Assembly: GCF_030499575.1 (NCBI RefSeq)
Contig: NZ_JASTLC010000001.1
Span: forward strand, 1,674,001 to 1,738,000
Origin: Streptomyces sp. DG2A-72
GTDB taxonomy: Bacteria; Actinomycetota; Actinomycetes; Streptomycetales; Streptomycetaceae
DNA: 64,000 nt
Reading direction: 5' to 3'
Below, piece after piece: positions 17,084-27,072 of the stretch. How positions within the stretch are numbered: the first letter of the stretch is position 1; every line of letters begins with the position of its first letter. A program made the position numbers and the translations under genes. Below the pieces are notes generated by a model, which did no database searches, was not told where the DNA came from, and saw only the letters and a program-made list of their open reading frames with translations.

Positions 17084-18066
17084 GCCGCTTCCTCCTCGGC
17101 GGCCTGACGGGGGCTGATACGGGGCTGCTCGACCGCCGCCAGGACCTCGTCGACGATCGCGCCGGGGGCGATGTCGTCGGCGAGCGCGTCGAAGGACAGG
17201 ACGAGACGGTGCGCGATGACCTCGTGTGCCAAGTCGCTGACGTCGGCCGGCAGGACGTATCCGCGGCCCCGCAGCAGGGCCAGGGCACGGGCGGCGGCGA
17301 CCAGGCCGAGCGTGGCCCGCGGTCCCGCACCGTGCGCCAGCCTCCGCTCCGGGCCCGCCTGTTCGCGGGTCGCGCAGACCAGTCGTACGGCGTACTCGGC
17401 GACCGCGTGGTGCACGAACACCTGGTCCGCGGTGCGTTGGAGCGCGATCAGCTGCTCCGGGGTGAGGATGCGGCGCGGGCTGGGCGGGTCGACGCTCATC
17501 CGGTAGAGGATGGCGAGTTCCTCCGACTCGCTGGGCGCGGGAACCTCCACCTTGAGCAGGAAGCGGTCGCGCTGGGCCTCGGGGAGGCGGTAGACGCCCT
17601 CGGACTCGATCGGGTTCTGGGTGGCGAGGACGAGGAACGGTTCGGGGACGGGGATCGTGATGCCGCCGATGGAGACCTGGTGCTCGCCCATGACCTCCAG
17701 GAGCGCGGACTGCACCTTGGCGGGGGCGCGGTTGATCTCGTCGGCGAGGACGACGTTGGCGATCACCGGGCCGGGTTCGATGTCGAACGCCTCCCGGGAC
17801 GGACGGTAGATCCGGGTGCCGGTGATGTCGGAGGGGACGAGGTCGGGGGTGAACTGCAGCCGGGCGAACTCGCCTCCGGCCACATGGGCGAGAGTTTTCG
17901 CGGCCAGGGTCTTGGCGACTCCGGGCACGCCCTCCAGCAGACAGTGGCCGCGGGCCAGGATCGCGGTGAACATGCGTTCCACCATGCGGTCCTGGCCGAC
18001 GATGACCCTCTTGACCTCGAACAGCGCGTGTTCGAGGAGCTTGTCCTCGGGGGCCCCGGCACTCAC
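17080..18066 (-). CDS. moxR: MoxR-family AAA+ ATPase
   Basis: 328 residues. Walker A is GVPGVAKT near residue 47, Walker B is VVLADEINRAPAKVQ, sensor 1 is LATQNPIESEG, and the arginine-finger region AQRDRFLLK follows. It is a hexameric chaperone-type ATPase of the MoxR proper group, usually acting with VWA proteins, which follow directly. The start GTG at 18066 overlaps the stop of the small exported protein, so translation is coupled. Confidence 0.95.
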   Translation of the reverse strand: MSAGAPEDKLLEHALFEVKRVIVGQDRMVERMFTAILARGHCLLEGVPGVAKTLAAKTLAHVAGGEFARLQFTPDLVPSDITGTRIYRPSREAFDIEPGPVIANVVLADEINRAPAKVQSALLEVMGEHQVSIGGITIPVPEPFLVLATQNPIESEGVYRLPEAQRDRFLLKVEVPAPSESEELAILYRMSVDPPSPRRILTPEQLIALQRTADQVFVHHAVAEYAVRLVCATREQAGPERRLAHGAGPRATLGLVAAARALALLRGRGYVLPADVSDLAHEVIAHRLVLSFDALADDIAPGAIVDEVLAAVEQPRISPRQAAEEEAA

Positions 18067-18266
18067 AGCGCTGCGCCGCCGTTCGCTGCGCTGTTCTTCT
18101 CCGGGCAGTCGTCGCTGCTCGTGGGGCTGCCCTCCTCTACGACGAACCTGACCTGTTCACGGGTCGGTTCGTCGCCGTCGGCGGCGAGTGCGAGGCCGCC
18201 TCCGGCGAGGGTGGCGGCGGTGAGGGCTCCGCCGGTGACCAGGAGTATGCGTGTGCGTCGTGTCAT
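18063..18266 (-). CDS. Small exported protein of unknown function
   Basis: 67 residues. The Sec-type signal TRRTRILLVTGGALTAATLAGGGLALAA is probably cut after residue ~29, leaving a ~38-residue acidic peptide with one cysteine (SSDDCPEKN). The N-terminal half resembles exported PepSY proteins often found beside streptomycete two-component genes, but the PepSY part is absent. It is first in the seven-gene run and overlaps moxR by 4 bp. Its RBS and start lie inside a 14-bp hairpin. It could be a ligand or substrate for the kinase or protease (inference). Confidence 0.75.
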   Translation of the reverse strand: MTRRTRILLVTGGALTAATLAGGGLALAADGDEPTREQVRFVVEEGSPTSSDDCPEKNSAANGGAAL

Positions 18267-18321
18267 GGTCTTTGGCTCCTTCGGCCGTGTGGAACGACGT
18301 CGGGTACGGAGCCAAGACCAT
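18265..18321 (-). promoter_or_regulatory. Hairpin covering the RBS and start of the first gene of the moxR/protease/two-component run
   Basis: In the minus-strand transcript ATGGTCTTGGCTCC (18321-18308) pairs with GGAGCCAAAGACCAT (18279-18265). This gives 14 base pairs with one bulged A and a 28-nt loop. The 3' arm contains both the SD (GGAG) and the ATG of the gene at 18266, so folding would hide the start. The same symmetry could instead be a protein-binding operator. Confidence 0.6.
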
Positions 18322-18397
18322 CAGGCCGGGGCGAAAAGGGGCTTAAAGCCTGCTGTGGGGGCTGGTCGATGCCGGTGCGCGGGTGCGGGTTGTCGGT

Positions 18398-18430
18398 GGC
18401 TGGTCGCGCAGTTCCCCGCGCCCCTTAAAG
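18398..18430 (+). repeat. Streptomyces short GC-rich repeat, copy 2
   Basis: Same GGCTGGTCGCGCAGTTCCCC core, followed by GCGCCCC and TTAAAG, but the right hairpin arm is missing. It supplies the TAA stop of the MFS transporter gene (18425-18427, minus strand). Confidence 0.85.
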
Positions 18431-19948
18431 TCGGCTGTCCAACCGCTGGTTTCGCAGCATGAACCATGCTGCTGCCGCCGCTGCCAGCAGGACTGCCGCG
18501 CCTGCTCCTGCCGCCAGGGCGAGGCCGTCCACGAAGGACTGCCGTGCCGCGTCCAACATCGCCGCCGAAGTCTGCGTCTGCATCCCCGCCGCCGCCTCCA
18601 CCGCGCCGCCCAGGGATTCGTGCGCCTCGTCCGGGGTGCCCGCCGGAGCGGCGAAGCCCCGGTACACGCCCGTCACGATCGAGCCCAGCAGGGCGATTCC
18701 CAGGGCCGCGCCGAGTTCGTATGCCGTCTCGGACACCGCCGATGCCGCGCCTGCCTCCTCCTTCGGCACGCTGGAGAGGATGACGTCTGCGGTGACGGTG
18801 AAGGAGAAGCCCGCGCCGATGCCTACGACGAGCAGCGCGGCGCCCAGCAGGGGGTAGCCGGTGGACTGGTCGATGACCGTCAGGGCGGCCAGGGCGAGGC
18901 CGACTGCCGCGAGGCCGCCGGAGACGACGGTGCGTACGGAGAAGCGGCGGGCCGCGCGGCCGGCGATCAGGCCGGCCGCCACCGCGCCGATGGCGGCGGG
19001 CAGTTCGGCAAGGCCTGCCTCGAACGGGCGTCGGCCCTGGACGAGTTGCAGGTACTGCGAGAGGAAGAACACCAGGCCGGACAGGCCGAAGATGGTCAGC
19101 AGGTCGGCCAGGACGGCCCCGCTGAAGCCGCGGTTGCGGAACAGCCGCATGTCCAGCAGGGGTGTGGGCAGGGTGAGTTGGCGTCGCACGAAGCCGTACA
19201 GCGACGCCAGGCCCAGCACGGCAGCGGCGATCGTCTCCCAGGTGACGCCATGGCTCGCGGCTTCCTTCACGGCGTACACGATCGCGACCATGCCGACGAG
19301 CGACAGCACGACGCTGAGCAGGTCCCAGGGACCGGGGTTCGGGTTGCGTGACTCCGGCAGCATCTTGATGCCGACGAGGACCAGGACCGCCATCACGGGC
19401 AGGTTGATCAGGAAGACCGAGCCCCACCAGAAGTGTTCGAGCAGGAAGCCGCCCATGATCGGGCCGATCGCGGTGCCTGCGGAGGCGGTGGCCCCCCAGA
19501 TGCCGACGGCGAGGCTGCGTTCGCGCGGGTCGTGGAAGAGGTTGCGGATCAGGGCGAGCGTGGCGGGCATCAGCGTCGCGCCCGCGACACCGAGCAGGGC
19601 CCGGGCCGCGATCATCAGCTCCGCGGTCGTCGCGTAGGCGTTGAGCACGGATATCGCGCCGAACGCCGTGGCGCCGATGAGCAGGATCCGCTTGCGGCCG
19701 ATGCGGTCGCCGAGGCTGCCCATGGAGACGAGCAGACCGGCGATCACGAACGAGTAGACGTCACCGATCCACAGGAGCTGGGTGCCCGAGGGCTTCAGGT
19801 CCTCGCTGATGTAGGGGGTCGCGAGGCCGAGGACGGTCGCGTCGACGGCCACCAGCAGCACGGCGAGCACGAGGACGGCCAGCGCGAGCCAACGGCCGGG
19901 CCGCTTCACCGCCTCGGTCGGGTTCGCCGGCTGCCGGGTGCTGGTCAT
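18425..19948 (-). CDS. MFS drug-exporter, 14-TM DHA2/QacA type
   Basis: 507 residues from the ATG at 19948, which overlaps the tetR stop (ATGA). It has the MFS motif A GSLGDRIGRKRILL in loop 2-3, motif C-like region GWGATASAGTAIGPIMGG (near residue 150), and about 14 hydrophobic segments. It is a proton-driven efflux pump, probably for cationic or antibiotic-like compounds. Co-transcription with the TetR gene and the operator upstream indicate ligand-induced expression. The stop codon lies in repeat copy 2. Confidence 0.92.
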   Translation of the reverse strand: MTSTRQPANPTEAVKRPGRWLALAVLVLAVLLVAVDATVLGLATPYISEDLKPSGTQLLWIGDVYSFVIAGLLVSMGSLGDRIGRKRILLIGATAFGAISVLNAYATTAELMIAARALLGVAGATLMPATLALIRNLFHDPRERSLAVGIWGATASAGTAIGPIMGGFLLEHFWWGSVFLINLPVMAVLVLVGIKMLPESRNPNPGPWDLLSVVLSLVGMVAIVYAVKEAASHGVTWETIAAAVLGLASLYGFVRRQLTLPTPLLDMRLFRNRGFSGAVLADLLTIFGLSGLVFFLSQYLQLVQGRRPFEAGLAELPAAIGAVAAGLIAGRAARRFSVRTVVSGGLAAVGLALAALTVIDQSTGYPLLGAALLVVGIGAGFSFTVTADVILSSVPKEEAGAASAVSETAYELGAALGIALLGSIVTGVYRGFAAPAGTPDEAHESLGGAVEAAAGMQTQTSAAMLDAARQSFVDGLALAAGAGAAVLLAAAAAAWFMLRNQRLDSRL

Positions 19949-20496
19949 GATTCCGCTCTCCGCAGTGCGCCGCCGAGCAACAGCTCGACGATCATGAAGT
20001 TGACGTCGTTGGAGGCCACGCGGCCTTCGGACACCGCCCAGGCGCCGGAGGCCAGCAGGCCGTAGAGCGCCTCGGTGAGCCAGGCCGGCGTGAGGTCGAT
20101 ACGGAACTCGCCCGCCGCCTGACCGCGCCGGAACAGGGCCGTCACTCGGTCGTCGATCCGGGTCCAGCCCTCGTTCTGCTGCCCGCCCTCGAACAGCTGG
20201 TTCTCGGTGTAGAGGAAGGCCAGCAGCGCGGCGGCAGGTTCGACCTCGCGGACGAGCCGTCTTACGGCATCGCTTGCGCCGCCTTCGTCCAGGCGGGCCC
20301 TGTCCAGCGCGGCCTCGCACTCCGCGATGCCGAGCGATTCGAGCGCCAATACGAGCGCGTCGCGCCCGGCGAACTGGCGGTGCAGCGTGGCCCTGCTGAT
20401 CCCGGCGGCCTTGGCGACCTCGTCCATGGTCGCGGTGGATTTACGGGTGAGCAGGGCGGCTGCGCTGCGCAGCACATGGTCACGGTCGACAGACAT
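19945..20496 (-). CDS. TetR-family transcriptional repressor
   Basis: 183 residues from the ATG at 20496 (MSVDRDHVLRSAAALL). The helix-turn-helix is TMDEVAKAAGISRATLHRQFAGRDALV near residue 25-50. The C-terminal helical domain would bind an inducer. It is the local repressor of the tetR-MFS operon, acting at the TGAGACA/TGTCTCA palindrome just upstream (20516-20533). The family repressor role is established; the ligand is unknown. Confidence 0.9.
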   Translation of the reverse strand: MSVDRDHVLRSAAALLTRKSTATMDEVAKAAGISRATLHRQFAGRDALVLALESLGIAECEAALDRARLDEGGASDAVRRLVREVEPAAALLAFLYTENQLFEGGQQNEGWTRIDDRVTALFRRGQAAGEFRIDLTPAWLTEALYGLLASGAWAVSEGRVASNDVNFMIVELLLGGALRRAES

Positions 20497-20557
20497 GAGA
20501 CAACCATAGCCCATGTGAGACATTACTGTCTCATGCGGGGCATGTGCGTCTCACATT
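20496..20557 (-). promoter_or_regulatory. Candidate TetR operator cluster
   Basis: A perfect palindrome TGAGACA-TTAC-TGTCTCA lies at 20516-20533. A further TGAGACA half-site at 20496-20502 overlaps the tetR start codon, and a CGTCTCACAT half-site follows at about 20548-20557. Repeated half-sites of this kind are typical of autoregulated TetR operators. Confidence 0.75.
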
Positions 20558-20577
20558 GCTTGTCCCCTCACGGTTTC

Positions 20578-21549
20578 TCAGTGCCAGGGCAGCTGCCCGC
20601 GCCGCTCCCAGTACGCGGGCGGGTCCTCTACCAGCGCGGCCAGCCGGGACAGCTGAGCGTCGTCGAGGTCGACGGCGGCGGCATGCAGGTTGGAGGCCAG
20701 TTGAACGAGGGTCGCGGCGCCGGAGAGGACGACCCCGGCCCATGGCTGCCGCAGGATCAGCGCGAGGGCGACGGCATCGCACCCCAGGGACGCTTCTTCC
20801 GCTACGGCCTTCAGCGCGTCCGGCGCGTACGGTTCCGCGAGCCGTCCGTTGGCCATGGCCTCCTTGACGATGACCGTGAGTCCGGCGTCGTGGGCCTCGG
20901 CGAGCGCGGGGCCGGCCGAGGTCTCCAGGGCGTTGTAGGTCGACTGGACGGTACGGAAGAGGGGCTCGCCGTCGACCGTCACGGCCAGCGCGGCGCGGAT
21001 GGTGTCGGCCTGGGCGGGCCCGCTGGTGGAGAAGCCGATGGTGAGGCCCTGGGCGGCGGCCTCGGCGAGCCTCGCGTGGAGTTCCTTGTCGGTGAGAGCA
21101 GGGCTGTCCGGGGTCAGCGAGTGGATCTGGTAGAGGTCGAGCCGGTCGCCGAGCAGGGCGTCGGTCTCGGCGCGCTGGCGCTCGTACGTCGTGACGCTGT
21201 GGTCTTTGACCTCGTGTTGCTCGGCGTCGGTGGACCAGCCCGCGGTGTAGGTGTAGCCCCACTTGCTGCCGATGACCACGTCGTCGACGTCGGGGTGGGC
21301 GTTCAGCCAGTCGGCGAGGAACTCCTCGGAACGGCCGTAGGAGCGGGCCGCGTCGAAGTAGCGGACGCCTTGCGCGTACGCGGCGTCGAGGAGTTCGTTG
21401 GTGCGGGTGCGGAGGGTGTCTACGCTGCGGTTCTCTCCGAGGTCTTGGTCTCGGCCGAGGTTGATGTAGCCGGGGCGCCCGACGGCGGCGAGGCCTAGGC
21501 CGATGTGGCAGGTGGGGGTTGTTGCTGTTGCCAGTCGGGCGAAGGGCAT
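20578..21549 (-). CDS. Aldo/keto reductase
   Basis: 323 residues from the ATG at 21549 (GGAG upstream). TIM-barrel AKR features are FDAARSYGRSEEFLADWL (catalytic Asp and Tyr), VVIGSKWGYTY (Lys), the LDLYQIHSL segment in place of the usual catalytic-His strand, and a C-terminal NADPH-binding region (VLSGAATLVQLASNL). It reduces aldehydes or ketones with NADPH; the substrate is not deducible. It stands alone, with a repeat-family element between it and argH. Confidence 0.9.
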   Translation of the reverse strand: MPFARLATATTPTCHIGLGLAAVGRPGYINLGRDQDLGENRSVDTLRTRTNELLDAAYAQGVRYFDAARSYGRSEEFLADWLNAHPDVDDVVIGSKWGYTYTAGWSTDAEQHEVKDHSVTTYERQRAETDALLGDRLDLYQIHSLTPDSPALTDKELHARLAEAAAQGLTIGFSTSGPAQADTIRAALAVTVDGEPLFRTVQSTYNALETSAGPALAEAHDAGLTVIVKEAMANGRLAEPYAPDALKAVAEEASLGCDAVALALILRQPWAGVVLSGAATLVQLASNLHAAAVDLDDAQLSRLAALVEDPPAYWERRGQLPWH

Positions 21550-21673
21550 CGCGGGCTCCGTTCGGTCGGCTCCGTTACGGCTTGCGACCAACGTAACCCG
21601 CGATGACCTTCGGTGAAGCGGGGGCGCCTCAGAACTCGGTGAGCTTGGTGCGTCGGCGAGTGCGGGTGCTATG

Positions 21674-24420
<2,747 letters not shown>

Positions 24421-24448
24421 GGGTTTCTCCTCACAGTGCATTCGCTGA

Positions 24449-24476
24449 CATGCATGAGTATGCAGGACTCTGCATG
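24449..24476 (-). promoter_or_regulatory. Candidate ARG box upstream of argG
   Basis: A run of TGCAT symmetry (CATGCATGAGTATGCAG, then CTGCATG) centred ~40 bp before the argG start. It resembles the AT-richer palindromic ArgR sites of streptomycetes and contrasts with the GC-rich surroundings. argR itself is in this window (32385-32924). Confidence 0.55.
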
Positions 24477-24635
24477 GTTCGTCAATCTCGGGGGCTCGGG
24501 AGGTGAATCACGGATGGATTTGAACGCGGGAAATCGCTTTCCCGTATCTCTCGCCGGACGCAGGCGCCGCGTTTGTCAACAACCGAGCCATTCGGAACAC
24601 ACCGAATCGACCCCCGACCCGAGTGAGGCATCCGC

Positions 24636-25544
24636 ATGTCCAGGGCTCTTCCGAAGTACAACAAGCGACGCGTCGCGTTCATCGGCGGCGCCGCCGCGGT
24701 CGTGCTGACCGGCGCGGTGATCGCCCAGTCCGCCCTCGCCGGGGAGACGTCCAAGAGCGGCGACGGCGCCCGGACCCTGGCGGGCCCCGGCACGTTCAGC
24801 TGTCCGGACGTCACCTCCGAGCTGCCTGCGATTCCCGCCTCCGCCCAGGCCGAGGTCGACCGCAACCTGGCCCAGCTGCAGACCCAGATCGACGAAGCCA
24901 ACAAGCGGCTCGTCGACACCGTCGGGCAGGGCGGACCCAACTTCGTGCAGAACGCCATCCTCGGCCCGCTCGAGGACAAGCGCATCGCCGCCCTCAACCG
25001 CATCGAGACCGCCATCGGCCGGGCGGCGGCGAAGCCGGAGGGGCTGGAGACGTTCGCCGCCTGCACCCTCAACGCGGGCGGCGGCGCGGGAGCGGGCGAG
25101 GAAGCCGGCGCCGGTGGGGAAGCCGGCGCCGGTGGGGAAGCGGGCGCCGGCGAAGAGGCCGGCGCCGGCGAAGAGGTCGAGGCCCCGGCCACCGAGGGAG
25201 CCGGGGACACCGGCGACACCGACACCGGCGACGAGGCCGGGAACGCCGGAGCCGGCGCGATCAGCTGCCCGGACGTCACCTCCGAGCTGCCCGCGATCCC
25301 GGCCTCCGCCCAGGCCGAGGTCGACCGCAACCTGGCCCTGCTCGACACCCAGGTCGCCCAGGCCAACCAGCGACTGATCGACACCGTGGGCCAGGGCGGA
25401 CCCAACTTCGTACAGAACGCCATCCTCGGCCCGCTCGAGGACAAGCGCATCGCCACCGTCAACCGCATCGCCACCGCCATCGGCCGCACCGCCGAGAAGC
25501 CCCAGGGCCTGGACTCCCTGGCTGCCTGCACGCTCACCCAGTGA
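24636..25544 (+). CDS. Secreted protein with two copies of a ~90-residue domain
   Basis: 302 residues. A signal peptide (RRVAFIGGAAAVVLTGAVIAQSALA) is followed by two near-identical domains at residues 54-145 and 209-300, each starting CPDVTSELPAIPASAQAEVD and ending AACTL. The two cysteines that bracket each domain could form a disulfide. Between them lies a Gly/Ala/Glu linker with AGAGGE-type repeats. No known catalytic motif; the helical content suggests a small helical bundle. Single-domain relatives are common in Streptomyces. Function unknown. Confidence 0.85.
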   Translation: MSRALPKYNKRRVAFIGGAAAVVLTGAVIAQSALAGETSKSGDGARTLAGPGTFSCPDVTSELPAIPASAQAEVDRNLAQLQTQIDEANKRLVDTVGQGGPNFVQNAILGPLEDKRIAALNRIETAIGRAAAKPEGLETFAACTLNAGGGAGAGEEAGAGGEAGAGGEAGAGEEAGAGEEVEAPATEGAGDTGDTDTGDEAGNAGAGAISCPDVTSELPAIPASAQAEVDRNLALLDTQVAQANQRLIDTVGQGGPNFVQNAILGPLEDKRIATVNRIATAIGRTAEKPQGLDSLAACTLTQ

Positions 25545-25557
25545 CGTGACAGGCGCT

Positions 25558-25594
25558 GTGGCCGCCCCGTGTGAGCGCCGGCCGGGGCGGCCAC
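25558..25594 (+). terminator. Terminator of the duplicated secreted-protein gene
   Basis: GTGGCCGCCCCG at 25558-25569 pairs perfectly with CGGGGCGGCCAC at 25583-25594 (12 bp, 13-nt loop), 13 bp after the stop. Confidence 0.8.
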
Positions 25595-25646
25595 GGTCCC
25601 GGCAGCCGGTTGCGCGGGCTTCCGCACAACCGGATCGGGAAATTCA

Positions 25647-25676
25647 TTAGACAGACGAACTAACTACGCTCATAAT
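25647..25676 (+). promoter_or_regulatory. Promoter of a probably leaderless transcript
   Basis: TTAGAC (25647-25652), 18 bp, CATAAT (25671-25676), with the ATG only eight bases beyond at 25685. A TTAG/CTAA inverted repeat overlaps the -35. There is no SD, so transcription probably starts at or near the ATG. Confidence 0.55.
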
Positions 25677-25684
25677 CGTTAGAC

Positions 25685-26272
25685 ATGGGAAAGACTTATG
25701 AGCGCATAGACGGCCGGCTCCGCACCTTCATCGAAGAGCAGCCCCTCTTCTTCACCGCGACCGCCCCGCTCTGCGGTGACGGCACGATCAACCTCTCCCC
25801 CAAGGGCCTCAGGGGTTCCTTCGCGGTGCTGGACGACCACACCGTCGCCTACCTCGACTTCGCCGGATCCAACGCGGAGACCGTCGCTCATCTGCGGGAG
25901 AACGGCCGGATCACCCTCATGTGGTGCGCCTTCCAGGGCCCGCCCAACATCGTCCGGGTGCACGGCCGGGGCGAGCCGGTCTTCCGCGACGACCCCCGCT
26001 TCCGGGAACTCCTCTCCCGCTTCCCGGACATCGACCCGACCCAGCACGGGCTGCGCGCGATCATCGTCGTGACGGCCGAACTCGTCCGCGACACCTGCGG
26101 TTACGCGGTGCCCTTCATGACGTACGACGAGGACCGCGATCTGCACAGCAGGCGCTTCGCGCGCGAGGACGACGCCTCGCTCAGCGCCTATTTCGAGAAG
26201 AAGGATCACATCGGAACCAGCCTGGATGGCCTACCCGGGCTGCCGTTGCCGCTGCCGCCGTCTACGGTCTGA
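25685..26272 (+). CDS. Pyridoxamine 5'-phosphate oxidase (PPOX)-family flavoprotein
   Basis: 195 residues. The split-barrel core is seen in FFTATAPLCGDGTINLSPKG, VAYLDFAGSNAETVAHLRENGRITLMW and PPNIVRVHGRGEPV, the FMN-contact strands of this family. It probably binds FMN or F420 as a dimer; the substrate is unknown. The ATG directly follows a -10 box (likely leaderless). The next gene starts 4 bp after its stop. Confidence 0.88.
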   Translation: MGKTYERIDGRLRTFIEEQPLFFTATAPLCGDGTINLSPKGLRGSFAVLDDHTVAYLDFAGSNAETVAHLRENGRITLMWCAFQGPPNIVRVHGRGEPVFRDDPRFRELLSRFPDIDPTQHGLRAIIVVTAELVRDTCGYAVPFMTYDEDRDLHSRRFAREDDASLSAYFEKKDHIGTSLDGLPGLPLPLPPSTV

Positions 26273-26275
26273 GGC

Positions 26276-26974
26276 ATGCGCCCCGGTGTCGTCGCCGCCC
26301 TCGCCGCCTCGCCCCTCCTCCTGCTCGGTGCCGCGCCCGAGGGCGCCCCGCCGCTGCCCGCGCGGATGGCGGACACCGGCGGCGGCACCCAGCTGATCAC
26401 GGCCGTGGCACCCCGGACCGGCGCCACGACCGGCACGGTCACGTGGTGGGACCTGAGCGACGGCCGCTGGGTGAAGGCGGGTTCCGCCGCCGCCCGCTTC
26501 GGCGCGAACGGTCTCGTCGAAGGCGCCACGCGCAAGCAGGGCACCGACACCACCCCCACCGGGCTGTACGGCATGCCGTACGCCTTCGGCATCAAGGCGG
26601 CGCCGCGCGGGACGACGTACACCTACCGTCGCGTGCACCGGAACTCCTGGTGGTGCCAGGACAACGACTCACGCTCCTACAACCGCTGGACCGAGCCCCT
26701 GGCGGCCGACTGCCGGGCCGCCGAGTCGGAGCGGCTGATCTCGTACACCACGCAGTACGACCACGCGCTCGTCGTCGACTTCAACTACCACAAGCCCGTC
26801 CGCCACCGCGGGGCCGGGATCTTCCTGCACGTCAACGGGCGCGGGGCGACGGCCGGTTGTGTGTCGGTGCCGGCGGACGCGATGCGGCGGATCCTCCAGT
26901 GGGCCGACCCCGGCCGCAGGCCGCACCTCGCGATCGGGACGACGAGCGGGCGGACGGCGATCACACGGTACTGA
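26276..26974 (+). CDS. Secreted L,D-transpeptidase (YkuD)-like protein
   Basis: 232 residues with a signal peptide (VVAALAASPLLLLGAAPEG). The C-terminal half holds the catalytic motif FLHVNGRGATAGCVSV (His and nucleophilic Cys of the HxnG...GC family) near residue 180. An upstream WWCQDNDSRSYNRW segment is typical of the streptomycete branch. It likely crosslinks or trims peptidoglycan or anchors proteins. It is coupled to the PPOX gene. Confidence 0.85.
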   Translation: MRPGVVAALAASPLLLLGAAPEGAPPLPARMADTGGGTQLITAVAPRTGATTGTVTWWDLSDGRWVKAGSAAARFGANGLVEGATRKQGTDTTPTGLYGMPYAFGIKAAPRGTTYTYRRVHRNSWWCQDNDSRSYNRWTEPLAADCRAAESERLISYTTQYDHALVVDFNYHKPVRHRGAGIFLHVNGRGATAGCVSVPADAMRRILQWADPGRRPHLAIGTTSGRTAITRY

Positions 26975-27072
26975 GTCACCCGATGCACACGGAGCTCGGC
27001 TGACTGCTGAACACACTGCCGTCGCGGCACGTATCTGTGGGCCAAGGCACAGCCCGTCCGCACGGAGGAACC

